Assembly (NCBI GenBank): GCA_028023455.1 | Contig: JAQFVV010006311.1 | Coordinates: forward strand, 3,939,490 to 4,003,489 | DNA from: Epiperipatus broadwayi | Taxonomy: Eukaryota; Onychophora; Udeonychophora; Euonychophora; Peripatidae | Length of the DNA: 64,000 bases | Reading direction: 5' to 3' | Shown here: piece after piece, positions 12,904 through 25,070 of the stretch | Position numbering within the stretch: the stretch's first letter is position 1 | Layout: each line of letters starts with the position of its first letter | Notes under the pieces: model-generated | The model's database searches: none | What the model saw: only the letters and a program-made list of their open reading frames with translations | Told to the model about the DNA's origin: nothing | Made by a program: the position numbers and the translations under genes

Positions 12904-15062
12904 TATAACGATCCAAGCGAAGTGGGAGATCGCATCGCACCGCATCCGCACTACCAAGGGCGCCATCTAGGCATTTGAGCCTAGAAAAATTTATAAAGTA
13001 GGCAGATACGTGCTGTTAGGATTCCACTTTATTTACATATTTATATCGTTAGCCCATTGTCACTAGCTCAGTGGAGACGCAGAGATAATAAAATATATAA
13101 CCTTAGATATAAATATATATAAAAAAAATAAAAGCCACTGCCAGAAATTAACACATAAAAATATTTATTTACGCACATATAAAATAATATTTAAATTTTT
13201 GAGGAATAAATTTAACGTTTATAATTTTATATTGATCTTTAATTCTAAATTTAAGTAGATTGCAAATAATGAGTTTACTATTTATTTAGAGGGTTGAGTA
13301 TGAATGGACTACATAGGTCTGCATTTGAAAGGAAAATATTCTTCCCTGATTTAACCTTAGGCAACAAATTTCGCAATCAACTGGTGCCAATTCATTTGAT
13401 ACATTCATGTATTCAATGTAGCATGATACGACAACACAAAATACTATATTGCCAGGAATGTACATCTGAACAATAAGTAGAAATAGAGAAGACATTGACT
13501 CTCCACCACCAGGAATGTGACATCTGATGGCAAGTAAATCAATAAACTAAAAACTCCATAGGAATGGACTGCGGTCTTCTGCCGACTTACAAACCCATCC
13601 ATAGGCAAACAGAGGGTGTGTGGCGTATATCTATAATCCTGCCCGTAGCGGACCTCATACTACATCTACTAATTACACAAATATATCCAATCCATTGAAC
13701 CAATTCAACTACGAAATGAATAACCTAAGATTACCCTCCCTTAATACAACTTTACAAAACTATATAGCCATTCACGCCCGACTTAATTTTAACATTTAAA
13801 TACGTTCGCACAGATTTGTTTAAAAATGTTGGGTATAGATCGATTACATAGATTCCACGGTCAAAAACATTTCAAAATAAACATAAACGATCAAAATACA
13901 AAATTATTGATACCGACAATCGCAGAGGGAAACTTATAAGTAACCCAATAGTATTCACCATAAGATACTTGCATTGTCACCAATAACTTAAAAAGACATC
14001 CGAATAAATACATTTTTAGATACTCACCGTAAGGTATCATTATTTATCGAATGTCTATGTATTTTGATCAAATATGAAAACCCAAAATATAATTAACCAC
14101 AAACGAATCCATGCAAGCGTCTATAAACAACTTAAATTTCATACATTTAAATAATCTCTACAATAAAATATCACAAATAAAAATATTAAAAGGAAATGAT
14201 TTTTTTTATCAATCGGGAAAGATATAAAATTAACCATTATTAATTTGATTTAAAAACTTACAAAAGTCAGATAAGAGTCCATTTTAAATAAGTTGGCTTG
14301 TTTATTAATTTGTACAACTTGACGAAAGTTCTTGATTGATTTTAATAATTGTTCTTTTCCTATAGCTTACGGTAGCAGAGCTCCCGATTCCTGGTGTCAA
14401 TGTCCACGGAGTCTTTAATTGAAAGATCAATCTAATGTTCAGGAGGTGGCATTTGCTGGTCCAAGGTATCAGTCTTTTCATTTTTTTTTATATAGAGAGT
14501 GTGGTATGTGCGTCATACTACATCTCTCAAACACACAACGCTGGAACTGTCCGAAAAAACTGTATTTCCCTTTTTATATTATCCACAAGGATTCAATCGG
14601 CAATACGTCACTAATCCTCTGGTGTTTCAGTTACGGTCCGTGCTGAATTTCTGGTGTTTGCATTGGTCAAGCTAAAATTTCTTTCTTCTCTTATCTAACT
14701 TTTCATCTGACTTTTGTTACATAAGAGCCTTGAGGGCTAGCTTGTTTTTCAAATAATAAACAATCATTTCCATTTATAGATTACAGGAATTAATTAATAC
14801 CTGTTTTTATTTTAACTTACGTTATTTTTTTATTAAAATATTTTTATATTTCAATCTTGTATCTTTTTATTAAAAAAAAATGCGTTCAATTACTTTTTTT
14901 TTTTGTTGTTTATGAAAAACATATTTTTAAAGTTTAGCATCTGTGAGAATGTATATACATTTATCAATATTTTAATTTTAGCATTTAGTTTTTTACTTTT
15001 ATTTGCGAACTTTTAAGTTTTTATTTTAAATAAATGTAACGACATATTTATATATTGTTACA
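12904..15062 (-). repeat. 5' LTR of the family 1 element
   Basis: Direct repeat of 10149-12309 at 2,159 bp. It differs by point changes (for example CCAAGCGAAG for CCAAACGAAG, GATACGTGCTG for GATACGCGCTG) and a few small indels. The (AT)n run at 15063-15085 follows directly. Confidence 0.9.
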
Positions 15063-15085
15063 ATATATATATATATATATATATA
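15063..15085. repeat. (AT)n microsatellite
   Basis: An ATAT run directly after the LTR end. It is probably part of the insertion target. Confidence 0.85.
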
Positions 15086-17429
15086 GAATTACAGATGGAA
15101 ACTTTTATAAAAATCAATATATAAATTTTAATATTTATTTTTTAAGTATTTTATTCTGGAGATTTGCTTTCACGATAAACTTTATTAACATTCCATAGTG
15201 TTCAAACAAAAAAAAATCCATTAACACAATGGTAATGCATTTTCTAATTAAAGTAAAATTAAAATAAAAAAGATTCTGAAAATCTACAGTTTAATTAAAA
15301 ATAGATTTATTAAATCATTGGGTTTATCGGAAAAGCTGATCTCAAGAATACAATACCAATATACTTTAGGTATTCCAACAATGCCACTTAGGCTGGAGTG
15401 TATGAAAAAGAGAATGTCCCAAAAATAGTTAAACAAGGTATAAATAGCCAAAGAGAACACTAGAGGCCAGCCAGTCATAGTTTTTGTCAGTGATTGCTTG
15501 ATGAACCTATGCTGGTTAAATTTTTAATAAATGTCTGGAAGCATGGTAGTTGGGTAGATGGTTTTTAACTTGCCCAGCTCCCACTGTCCCAAAGATGATC
15601 ATCCAATACCTTATGCTGGAAAAACTTAATAAAAATGTGTAATTATGAAATTCTGAACTGTTGAACTCTTTTATTCAATTCATAGCTAGTTATGCCTGTT
15701 CAGAAATTCAGTTTTCATCATGGGATTCCAACTTCCACTTGGACTCATAATAAATTAGGTAATATGTTTCCAATTTTTTATTTCTAACCACCTAATTTAT
15801 TCTTCTAAACTCCAGCAATCCAATAATGTAACTCCTGATAATTGTAATGTCTTCTAAAGTGGAATCCCCATAATGTAATTTAAAATATTTAATTTAATAT
15901 TCTATAAAAATATATTTGCTATTGCTTAAAATCTAATTTCTTTGCTCTTTTTCTATCTGTTTTAAAATTATGCCTCTTCTTAATGCTAAACTTCCTTCTA
16001 ATTGTGGTTTAGAAAATATTATTATTAATTATTTAAAATGAAATGAATATATGCCAATTTTTGTTCCATCTTGACAAAAGCTTTACTTAAATAAATATTT
16101 TGCTGCCTATTTCTGACCAATGTTCGTCAGTAAATAAAATAAATAATTCCATAGTTCTGAAGATTTTGGAGCAACCTTTGTTTTATCAAGATGAAAACAT
16201 TTTATATTATGTGGGTTTTTTTTAAATATTTATACATACATGGTTTAGTTATGTGGAGATGCTAGATTCAAGTATGAGAGTTTATTTAGTTTAATTATTT
16301 CATTTTTAAAGAGTGAAAGAGAGGGGATTTATAAAATTATATTCATGCTATATAGAAGAGAGTAGTAGAATGCTGATTGAAATGTTAATGGGATTTTGTG
16401 TTGGAGAGACGTGTTGCTTATAGTTATATTTGTAATAATAATTAATACTTATTTGATTCTTGTTGGTCTGATCTTGATCAATACGTATGCATTTATGTAA
16501 TCTTTATAGCTCAGCACAATTATATATTTAAATGCTAAAATATATTCTCCAGTACTCGTATTTTGCCTTGCTGGTATTTTGCTTAATTACTTGTCTTTTG
16601 GTCTGTGTGACTGCTAGATCATAACTAGACCACGTGATAATTTCACTGGCCATAAATTTTCTTATCAGGATATGAAATCTAAGATGGGAAGAACCAGGAC
16701 AAGCTAAGCTCAGCTAGCCTTGGCGATTCTCATTCTTTCACCTGAAATATTTTAGGTTTGCCAATGGTGCAGACTATTCTTGATCTATTTCTTGGCATCA
16801 TGGGAATGGGGGGGCAGGTGAATTGAGTCTATGCTGGTAGTGTAATATTGAATCCTGGGATTTGTTCACTTTCCTTTGTCTGAGCACATCATGGCGGATT
16901 GACCACAATCTGACTAGTTTATGTATTTTACATTTTGAAATATTTGTTTGCGAATATCGTGATCCATTTATATTTTTATTGTGTCACTCTCTCCGACACC
17001 AGTTTCTATAGTTTGAGTTAATCATTTCTCTCTTAAAATAAAATCAATCAGAATAAAATTATGTTTATCATAGCTCTTTAAAAATATCCATTTCTATATC
17101 TCAGACTTGGGCGGGCGTCTCCCACAAATCGATAATCGTTTACATTTTGTTAGATTGGCATATAAACTATGCCGCTCTCTTGCCAGAGGCATAATAAATG
17201 ACAGAATAGTAACTTGGATTAAATAATTTATGAAATCAAATCAGAGACATTAGATAAATTATAAAAATGTTGTATTAAATATATCTGTGAATTTAAGCTA
17301 CCTGTGGTTCGTTTCTATTCCTTCATTCTAAAATTAGTATTTTCTAATTAATTATTGTGCTGCTATCTGATGACTCAAGGTCACACACATACCATTTTAT
17401 ATTTAAATAAATAGATAGTCTAATTAAAG
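15086..17429. other. Non-coding DNA, nothing recognised
   Basis: No gene supported on either strand. Islands of higher G+C at about 15500-15600 and 16600-16900 (including a run GGGGGGGCAGG near 16808) look like fragments of old repeats, but no second copy was found in the window. Confidence 0.4.
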
Positions 17430-17690
17430 TTAGTAATTAGAGTTAGACATACGAATTAGTTGAGGCTCATGCTCTACCATTGATGCTAGTGGGCCGGAGT
17501 GTGGAAAAGATTAATTGCTTGTCTCAAAAATGTTATTAATTAGTTTGTAGATTTAGAGAGTGGATAAACAGGGCAGAATACATAAGTATTTTTTATCTTT
17601 GATCTCATGCACGGTTGGATTTGAGGTACTTTTACCCAGGCTGTGAATCGTGTTGAGTTAACTTACAATTTCGACCCGATACATTATATC
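17430..17690 (+). mobile_element. LTR-end fragment related to family 2
   Basis: The block CTCATGCTCTACC ... TTGGATTTGAGGTACTTTT ... GAATC-TGTTGAGT matches the 3' end of the LTRs at 54486-57271 and 60215-63037 in order and spacing, with many substitutions. It is an old truncated relative in the same orientation. The rest of the LTR was not recognised upstream. Confidence 0.6.
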
Positions 17691-19217
17691 AGAAACTATT
17701 TTTGAAAATTGTTATATCTTTAAGTAACCAAATGAATGCAATAATGAATTGTTTTAAAGCTATCACTAATTTAAAAAGCAAAATGAAATACAGTCATTTT
17801 AAATTGCTTTATCTAATTATGATAAAAGATGTTATCTGGATTGCTTTTCTTAATATTTTGGAAAGACATTATATATTCATATTATCTCTAATACAAATAC
17901 GATAAATAGCTTAATATTATAATAATTCATTTATTGGAAGTATATTTTATAGCTCTCCAGAAAACAAGAAATAATTCGAATTTGCTTTGTGGTTTAATAT
18001 TGCCAAAATATTCTCTATTATATTATGAAACTGTTTGTTACCTGTTTATTATTAATTTTGCTGTACCTATTCTCTGCTCCATTTAAGATTTAGTTGTGTA
18101 CAATGTTTTTCAATAAATTTCTGCTATGAAATGATTGCTCATACATTGTTTTCTCTTTATTAATAAAACTGTGCTATATTTTGCTAAATGGGACAACAGA
18201 AGGACTCATCTATTAAAGAGGTTTTATTTTCATTTTATTCAAATAAAAGAAGTTTTAACCCTCAACTTATTTCAATGGGGTAAAACAAGAGTAATATTTA
18301 TTTATTGTTTTATAAAATTGATATATGTCTATTATTATTGTCTTATTATAGTTATATTATTTATGCATTTCTAATTATTATTTTAAATGCAGTATATTAT
18401 AAAGTATATTTATAATAATATAATCCTATAAAGGGATTTTGTAAGAAAATATTCAGGTGAAAGATTTTTAAGTTGTAAGTTCTCAGAATTTACATCCTGA
18501 TATAATGAAAATGTATTGCTGTTCACAGGATAAAACATCTTTTCTATATTTGATATGTGTATGAATGGAATGTTTTGGAAGTCAGTGTATGAGTCAAGAT
18601 AGCTTTCAAAAATTCTTAATATTTGTTAATGCTTTGTAATTATAGTGTGTTGGTTTGCATTTATTTTTAGACCAAGTATATGCGTTTTGTGCATATGAAT
18701 ATGTGTGTGAGTTACTTTTCATTTATTGATAACAAATTCATGCCTTGTTCATTTATCAATTGATATACTGCCAGTGACAGGCATCAATTTTGGCATTTAT
18801 GTGGATGTTTGTCATTATGATTGTATTAGTTAAGCTCCTCCTTGAAAAAGAGTGTGATTTACATGCTTTGACACTGCCAGGTTTAATAACTGGGTGACCA
18901 TTTATTTATTTTCCACCACCTGGTTTATGATAGTAGTGTGTATTATGTGAGAACATTTAAGGTATGCCCAACTATGCAATTATTTTGAAAGCTCTACTAC
19001 AATTTAATTTTAGAGATGTTATTTTATTGTTAGTATTGAGCCCTTTTATTTCACCCCTTGTATGTTTTAATAAAATTAAACCTGTATAATTAATTTTGCC
19101 TAATACCAAGCTATCTTTGCAATATCACTAGAATTATATTTTCACATTGATTTTTAAATGCTGCTAGTATTGTAGTTTTAATATCTTTAGTGGGCTGTTT
19201 ATAGAGATATATTATAA
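17691..19217. other. A+T-rich non-coding DNA
   Basis: No supported feature. Short open frames at about 17700-17905 and 18135-18374 are A/T-driven and have no motif. Confidence 0.45.
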
Positions 19218-20028
19218 TGGTTGTCAGAATATCACAACCCTATCTGCCATGCCAAGGTGCCACTAGGCTTTTTGAACCTAAAAAAATTATAAAGGTGGCA
19301 GATACATCCAGGTGAGATTCAACTTTTATCTAACCAAAAACCCCAGTCACTAGCTTGTGAAGAAGCTGAGCTTAAAATATCATGGTGCATTTTTAAAATT
19401 TTTAATTCTTGATTTTAAAATATTATTAATGAAATATATGAAATAAGTTACTGCCAAAATTAATTCAACAAAACATTTTTTAATTATGCACATGCACATT
19501 AAATACAAACATTCCTAAGAATGAATTAACTATTAAATAGATTTTAGTTATATGCATAGATAAGTACATTCAACGGATTTAACACAATTTTAATATTTTG
19601 CTAAGTGTAAATACAGTACATGGAATATGCATTTAACTAACCAAACTCTTTTAACTCTAGGCTAAAAGTTCACATCCAAACCAATGTTAGCTTATTGATA
19701 TGCCAATGTGATCAGTGCAAAATGAGAATGTTAGCATAACACAATAATGCTGACAGGAATATACATCTGTCATAGGATACCATTAGAGAAATAATGGATC
19801 ATGGTGGAAATGAATGAGCATCTTCCCCAAGATCATTAATAAATTTCACTAACAGGCAGGAAAAATACACTGCTGAATAGGTGATACCAAAACCAAAGTC
19901 TCCTGGGTTTGAAATAGAAAGGAATACTCACACATTTGCATGGTTCATATTCAAAAGAGACCCAGCTATTATATTTTCCCTGAAGCAGGAATGTTTGCCT
20001 GCTAGAGGAACAAAATCATTTAGTATCT

Positions 20029-20064
<36 letters not shown>

Positions 20065-21400
20065 AGATACTCTATAAATGGGGATAGCAGTCTTTGCCAG
20101 CTTATTGTCTCAACTAGAGTGTAAGAAAATCAATGGTGTAGGAAATAAGTTTATGACCATTGTCAATGTGATGGCTACCGATTTGGGCCATGGGTTCAGG
20201 TGGGTATTATACCTGTATGGTAACACGGCACAATGGAATGAGAATCCAAGGTGCCTCCCCAGATTACATTGATGTAAAACAACTGTACATCTATCTCTCC
20301 ACCAGCACCACTTCAACTACTAAACAATTAACTCAAAATTAACAAACCTAAACTCACCTAATCTTACGAATCTATGCAGCTATTTATGCCTATTTTAAAT
20401 TTATTAATTTAAATGAAATTAATTAAAATTGAAATAGTAGCAAACATATAAAAAATATAATAAATAATTTAAATTTTACTTAGTCAAATAAGAGATTTCT
20501 TTTAAAAGTTAAGTGACACTTAAAATTAATACTTGAAAAGTTTGTATTAATTAATTAATTAAAGTTCGTATTTCATTTAATACAAAAGTTCATACTTTTC
20601 ATGGCTGTAGGCTTATTGAAGTCCATCTTTGTGGTCATTGATACATCACACAACTCAGTTTACAGTTCTTTCCATCCCATATTAATATTGTCCTAGGTGG
20701 AGATGAATCTGTTGCTGGCCATTTTCTGGGAATCATCAATATGGAGGCTGCCCAGCTGGTGCAAATACAGGAAACAATTTATTGCATGATGCCTACATTT
20801 TGGAGAGCCATAATACACATATGAAATATGTTTAATAAAGAAGTAATCAGCAAGAGTCATCCAAAAAACTTAAAAGTTTTCTTTTTATATCATTTTGAAT
20901 TCTCATCATCAAATTCCAGGATCAATCTTACCTGGCTTGGTGCTGTTTTTATTGGCTATGATGTTTTTTTTTTTCTCTGTGGACTATGTATTCATTTGCA
21001 TCGTTATTGGCCAGCTTGCTTTAGAGCTGGAACTCAATATTTTATTACTAGTATTTTTTTAATTGATCTCTTATCTGACTTATTTTCAGTTAAATGCTCA
21101 AGAGCCTTTTTGCTATTACATGATTATAGAAAATCATTTCCATTCTACTAAGTTTAAAAATAAACAGAAAATATTTAACAGCTTTTATTATTTTCATGTA
21201 CATTAAAATCAAATCATTTGTTTTTAGATTTTAAACTTTTAACTTTAAATAATTAATCAGTTGTTGTGCACATTATATATTGACTTAAATCAAATTTTTA
21301 TTAATTTTTTATATTTTTATTTGAGGGCAATTTTCTTTATCGATCTTTTCCACTTTTATTTGAAAGTGACATAAAGGCATATATGTATACCATTCCAATA
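19218..21400 (-). mobile_element. Old LTR of family 1 (diverged, probably near full length)
   Basis: The order of blocks matches the LTR at 10149-12309. Examples are CCACTAGGCTTTTTGAACCTA with AAATTATAAAGG-GGCAGATAC near the start, ACTGCCAAAATTAATTCA, GACAGGAATATACATCTG, and ATCTCTTATCTGACTT...GAGCC followed by ATCATTTCCATTCTA near 21065-21150. The orientation is minus, like the young element. Divergence is high and no partner LTR is seen. The right boundary is approximate. An (AT)n run interrupts it at about 20032-20062 between two copies of the hexamer AAGAGATACT and its near complement. Confidence 0.72.
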
Positions 21401-21558
21401 CATGTGATATTCTGAATTTGTAATTGTTAGATGGTTACTATTTTATATCAAAAGTTTGAGAACTCCTTAAATTTAATATAAATATCACAATTATAATTTT
21501 GCAGACATTTACTCAGAAGGAGATATATTTTATTTTAAATTAGATGAAATAAATGTTT

Positions 21559-22776
21559 GGTAATACATCGTCTAATTACCCATACCGCTTTATGGCACTA
21601 TTGCTAGTGAAAAACAAATAGATATAACATTACCGGGCTGTTTGAAATATTTTTGTTGATTTATGTTTTTAATTTTTGGATTTGCTTGATTTTGATTTTT
21701 TTGTTTGTTGTTGCTTTTTTTTTTGTAACCAGTTTGATGTATATTTCTTAAAAATAAAATAAGGGGGGGGGGTTGGCTTTTTAAAATATTCTGTTTTTTT
21801 TTTAAAAAAAAAAAACAAAAATTTATTTTTGTCCGCTCTTTTTTTTTTTTTTAAAGAAACTTTAGTATTTTTTTTTTTTGGTTCCAAGTCTTTTTGATTG
21901 TTTTTGAAGAAACTTTTTGTTATTTTTGATTGAGAAACAACAAGGCTTTCTCAACAGACCTCTCTAAGACGTGTCATCATATTCCTTATGGCATTTTAAC
22001 ACCTTTCCAACTCAGCTCTAATACACTTCACTGTAAGCTGATCCCGGCTTCAAGAATCAATTAGCTATACTGTTTGTGAAAAACCAATTAGGCAGCCCTC
22101 AAAGCCCATTCCATGAGTGAATGGAACACCTTCATCGACACTGATGTGATTGACATTCCATTTCAGAAATGTTTGACAATGCCTTAATTTCATTAAATCA
22201 CCACAAAGATAGTTTTTCTGGGTGGGTAAAATAATTTTTTTTGGGAGGGGTGGTTGAAGGAAGGCCACCACCATATCTACTTCTGTAGCAGATAAATCTC
22301 AAAACTACAATGCCGAATGGTCGTCTGCCATTGAACTGTTTTGATCTCGAAAAAGTCTTGGAAAGTGCGCGACTTGATCATGAACTTTGCGGAATTATTT
22401 TGTGAATTCTGACCCCTGGCAATGAAAGTAGGGGTGTTTGACAATTCATTACAATTTTTATTCACATCAATTACAATACATTTAAGCAAAAAAAAAATCT
22501 GTTCTAATAGACTTTTCATTATTACAACTACAGAAACCTTCATATCATATGCTGTACAATAGTCAAGAGTAATGTCTATAGAAAGTGTTGCATACTCGTC
22601 ACTAATAATGTTCAACATGCTAGAGATGTTGGGATAAGGGTGCACTTCAACATTTTAGTGTTTGAACAGTTTACAGGCCATTAGATCTATGAGTGGCCTT
22701 GTAAACAGCATATTTATGTGCTTTAGCATAGAAACAGCGCCATCATGTGGTGTGGATCAATAGACGATGTATTACC
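21559..22776. mobile_element. hAT-like DNA transposon (copy B) with exact 8-bp target duplication
   Basis: The left end starts GGTAATACATCGTCTA at 21559 and its reverse complement ends at 22776. Further in, each end carries a form of GATGGC(A/G)CTGTTTC. The flanks are AAATGTTT on both sides (21551-21558 and 22777-22784), an exact 8-bp target duplication as made by hAT transposases. Length is 1,218 bp. The left interior has poly-T blocks and GGGGGGGGGTTGGCTTTTT; the right interior is less A+T-rich and holds the open frames at 22065-22645. Subterminal ATATAACATTACCGGGC is shared with copy A. Confidence 0.85.
22065..22645 (-). pseudogene. Unidentified open frames inside hAT-like copy B
   Basis: Two minus-strand frames lie end to end but out of phase: 22645-22277 (122 codons) and 22274-22065 (69 codons). 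Their composition is more protein-like than the surroundings (for example DEYATLSIDITLDYCTAYD and WNVNHISVDEGVPFTHG). I do not recognise a hAT dimerisation domain, a BED finger or any other family. They could be a decayed transposase fragment or a captured host sequence. The frame break suggests no function now. Confidence 0.35.
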
Positions 22777-22784
22777 AAATGTTT

Positions 22785-23690
22785 ATATCCATTATAATTT
22801 GTAATGTTAAGTTACTGCTCTTGTAAATTTTTTTATTGTATTAAAATATTTTTATGTTGTAAATAAATATTTTATTATCCATTAAATATGTTTAGGTTTT
22901 CATTGTCATCATCACATTCATTTATCCAGAAATTCTAATTTATTAAAATTTTATTAAACAATATGGTATCTGAGAGTGCATTTCAAAAATTGCATTAAAT
23001 TTGTTTATTCAATTTATTTATTATTTATTGAACACCTCCATTATTTTAAAATGAATATTTTATTGATTTAACTTTGCTTCCAAGTGTGCTTAATAATGTA
23101 GTGGCTAGCATAAAAGTAGCCTTTCTATCTTCTGCATTATTTTATTTTTTATTACTTGGTACAAGTTAATATATGAGATATTGGAATAAGTTGTGTCTAT
23201 AGTTTGTATGAAGAAGAATATAAATATTCATAAGAGAAGAATTTTAAATATTTGAAAAGTCTTTTATTGCTAGCCATATGGCTATCTGAAATATTCAGAT
23301 AAGTATTTTATATTTTCACTCTTTCATTCATTTTAGAACATAAGATATACAATACAGAACTACAAATTAAAGATAAAACAAACTTAAATGGTCATAGCAT
23401 TTAAGAGTGTTAAAGTGTTTAGTAAAATAATTATTTCTTGTATCAAGTATAAACATAAACCCTGAGATATAGATAAGTTAAGAACCCAGTATGTAAATTT
23501 AAATTTAATAAGAATTTAAGATTAAGAATCTTAGGTAAGATTTTATTAAGTATTTGTGTTTACATCATATTTTTTACAAGAGGCTTCATTCTATGTAGTG
23601 TGTAAAAAATCTATAGTCATTATGATGCCAGCCTGTGTTATTATGATGGAAGGTTTACAGATGGTGGCCTATTATTGTTTTTATAAAGTT

Positions 23691-23693
<3 letters not shown>
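22785..23693. other. A+T-rich non-coding DNA
   Basis: No gene or repeat boundary recognised. Confidence 0.45.

Positions 23694-23755
<62 letters not shown>
23694..23755. repeat. (TA)n microsatellite, about 62 bp
   Basis: An uninterrupted TA dinucleotide run, 49 bp beyond the donor side of the exon at 23804-23872 and therefore inside the following intron. Confidence 0.97.
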
Positions 23756-23757
<2 letters not shown>

Positions 23758-23803
23758 CTAAGATAAAATACAATTAGCATATAAAATCACTTTTAGTATT
23801 TAC

Positions 23804-23872
23804 CTCATAAGGAAATTCTGTTTCATAATTTAAAAAGGCATCATAATCTCCATGAGATGAGGCTACATGTTT
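23804..23872 (-). CDS. Kinase-like gene, exon 4 (cytoplasmic tail)
   Basis: A 69-nt exon on the minus strand between TATTTTAG and GTAAATACT splice sites. It is phase 0 at both ends and encodes 23 residues rich in acidic and aromatic side chains (GDYDAFLNYETEFPYE), following directly in frame from exon 3. Two of its three tyrosines follow or precede acidic residues, which is common in phosphorylatable receptor or adaptor tails. It is separated from exon 3 by a 13.5-kb intron full of transposon relics. No stop codon is reached, so at least one more exon must lie below 23804; I could not identify it. Support is splice-phase agreement and open frame, not homology. Confidence 0.72.
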
Positions 23873-24729
23873 CTAAAATATATATTACAAATTGTTATTA
23901 ATTACAATTGTTTTAGTAATTTCAAAAATTTTTAGTAAGCAGTATCTTGGGAAAATGTAACAAACAACATACACTTAAACGTATGCAAGATAAACTTTAA
24001 ATTTGTAAAGTAAGTAAAATTTGCCTAGTGCACTTTTGACTAATTAATTATATTAGTCATAGTCATGGCACTGATGATAGAAAGAAAACTGGGGGTTAGC
24101 ATAATTGAATAGCAAATTGTTTAAATTGGCCATTTTTTTTAAAAGGGGAACAAAAATTTTTTAAACTTTAAGCTTTCTCACATACGTTTACATGTAAATT
24201 CTGCTTATTATTTTAGTGATAATATTATTATTATGTAATATATATATATATATATATATTAAATAAAAAAATTATAAATATATATATATATATATATATT
24301 AAATAAAAAAATTATAAATGGATTATTCTCAATCTACAATAGCAATTGTAATTATCATAAGTGCAGTTTATTATTGTAAAATAAATAAACAAACAATACA
24401 ATTTATTTTTTATACCAAACAAATCATACAGCATTAATCCCTAAATCGAAATCTTTTAATATTATTCAATATAAATAAAGTAGAAAAGAACATTCAGAAT
24501 ATGTTATAAATTTAATTAATACAACACTACTTTTTGAAATTACATAAATCTTAACAGTATGCTACATGCAGCCACTATGCTGCTATAGTTGTGATAAAGG
24601 TGGTCAGAGGGGCAGAAACAAAAAGATGAGCAGAAACAAAATTAATTTGAAAACAGTTTTTTTATAACTAAAATTTGACTTTATTGCTACAAGTTAATAA
24701 TTGTAAAAATTAAGCCAAGAAACGCTAAA
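23873..24729. other. Intronic A+T-rich DNA with duplicated (AT)n block
   Basis: Part of the 13.5-kb intron. At about 24236-24322 a unit of (AT)n followed by TAAATAAAAAAATTATAAAT occurs twice in tandem (about 58 bp period). Nothing else recognised. Confidence 0.6.
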
Positions 24730-25070
24730 TGTATTTTACAATTTAGATCATTACAGTTCAGTATCAAAATTACTACTTACAAATTACCAGCCATAAAGAT
24801 ACAAATTAAAACTTATTAAAACAAGTATGGCATATATGGTCCCTAGGTCGACTTTTGCACCTTCAATGGTGGAGTTCACCAGCTCACTCTACAGTCCTTC
24901 TTACACTCGGCAATTTAGTATTTTCATATAAACATGATCAGTTACAATGATGCGAATCTATAAAATATATCCCAATACCCCTTATCTGTGTAAGCTTTTA
25001 TATCTTTCTCACTGATAATGGAATGTTCTAGAACATAATTAATTATTATTGTTCCTTATCTTTTTTTTTT

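Larger units (their letters stand above)
10149..15062 (-). mobile_element. LTR retrotransposon with 2.16-kb LTRs and a 594-bp interior (family 1)
   Basis: Two nearly identical direct repeats (10149-12309 and 12904-15062) flank only 594 bp. Reading the minus strand, each LTR begins TGTAAC and ends CGTTATA; older relatives end TCGTTACA. A primer-binding-site-like sequence lies 2 nt inside the upstream LTR. The interior (12310-12903) has no gag, protease, reverse transcriptase or integrase frame, so the copy is non-autonomous and about nine tenths of it is LTR. The few LTR differences (point changes and small indels) suggest recent insertion. Both flanks are ATAT runs, so the target duplication cannot be read. 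A conserved 69-codon minus-strand frame in each LTR (10530-10739 and 13286-13495) is probably incidental. Confidence 0.9.

Noticed and set aside
14419-14646. 75-codon plus-strand frame inside the 5' LTR
   Set aside because: The other LTR copy carries differences in this stretch (for example one T fewer in the TTTT run near 11730) that break the frame, and it has no motif.
15284-15478. Hydrophobic minus-strand frame as a possible membrane protein or 3' exon of the kinase gene
   Set aside because: It lacks splice signals of the right phase at a sensible position and has no similarity to the tail exons.
20110-20316. Overlapping open frames on both strands at about 20078-20316
   Set aside because: They fall within the diverged family 1 LTR and show no domain or splice context.
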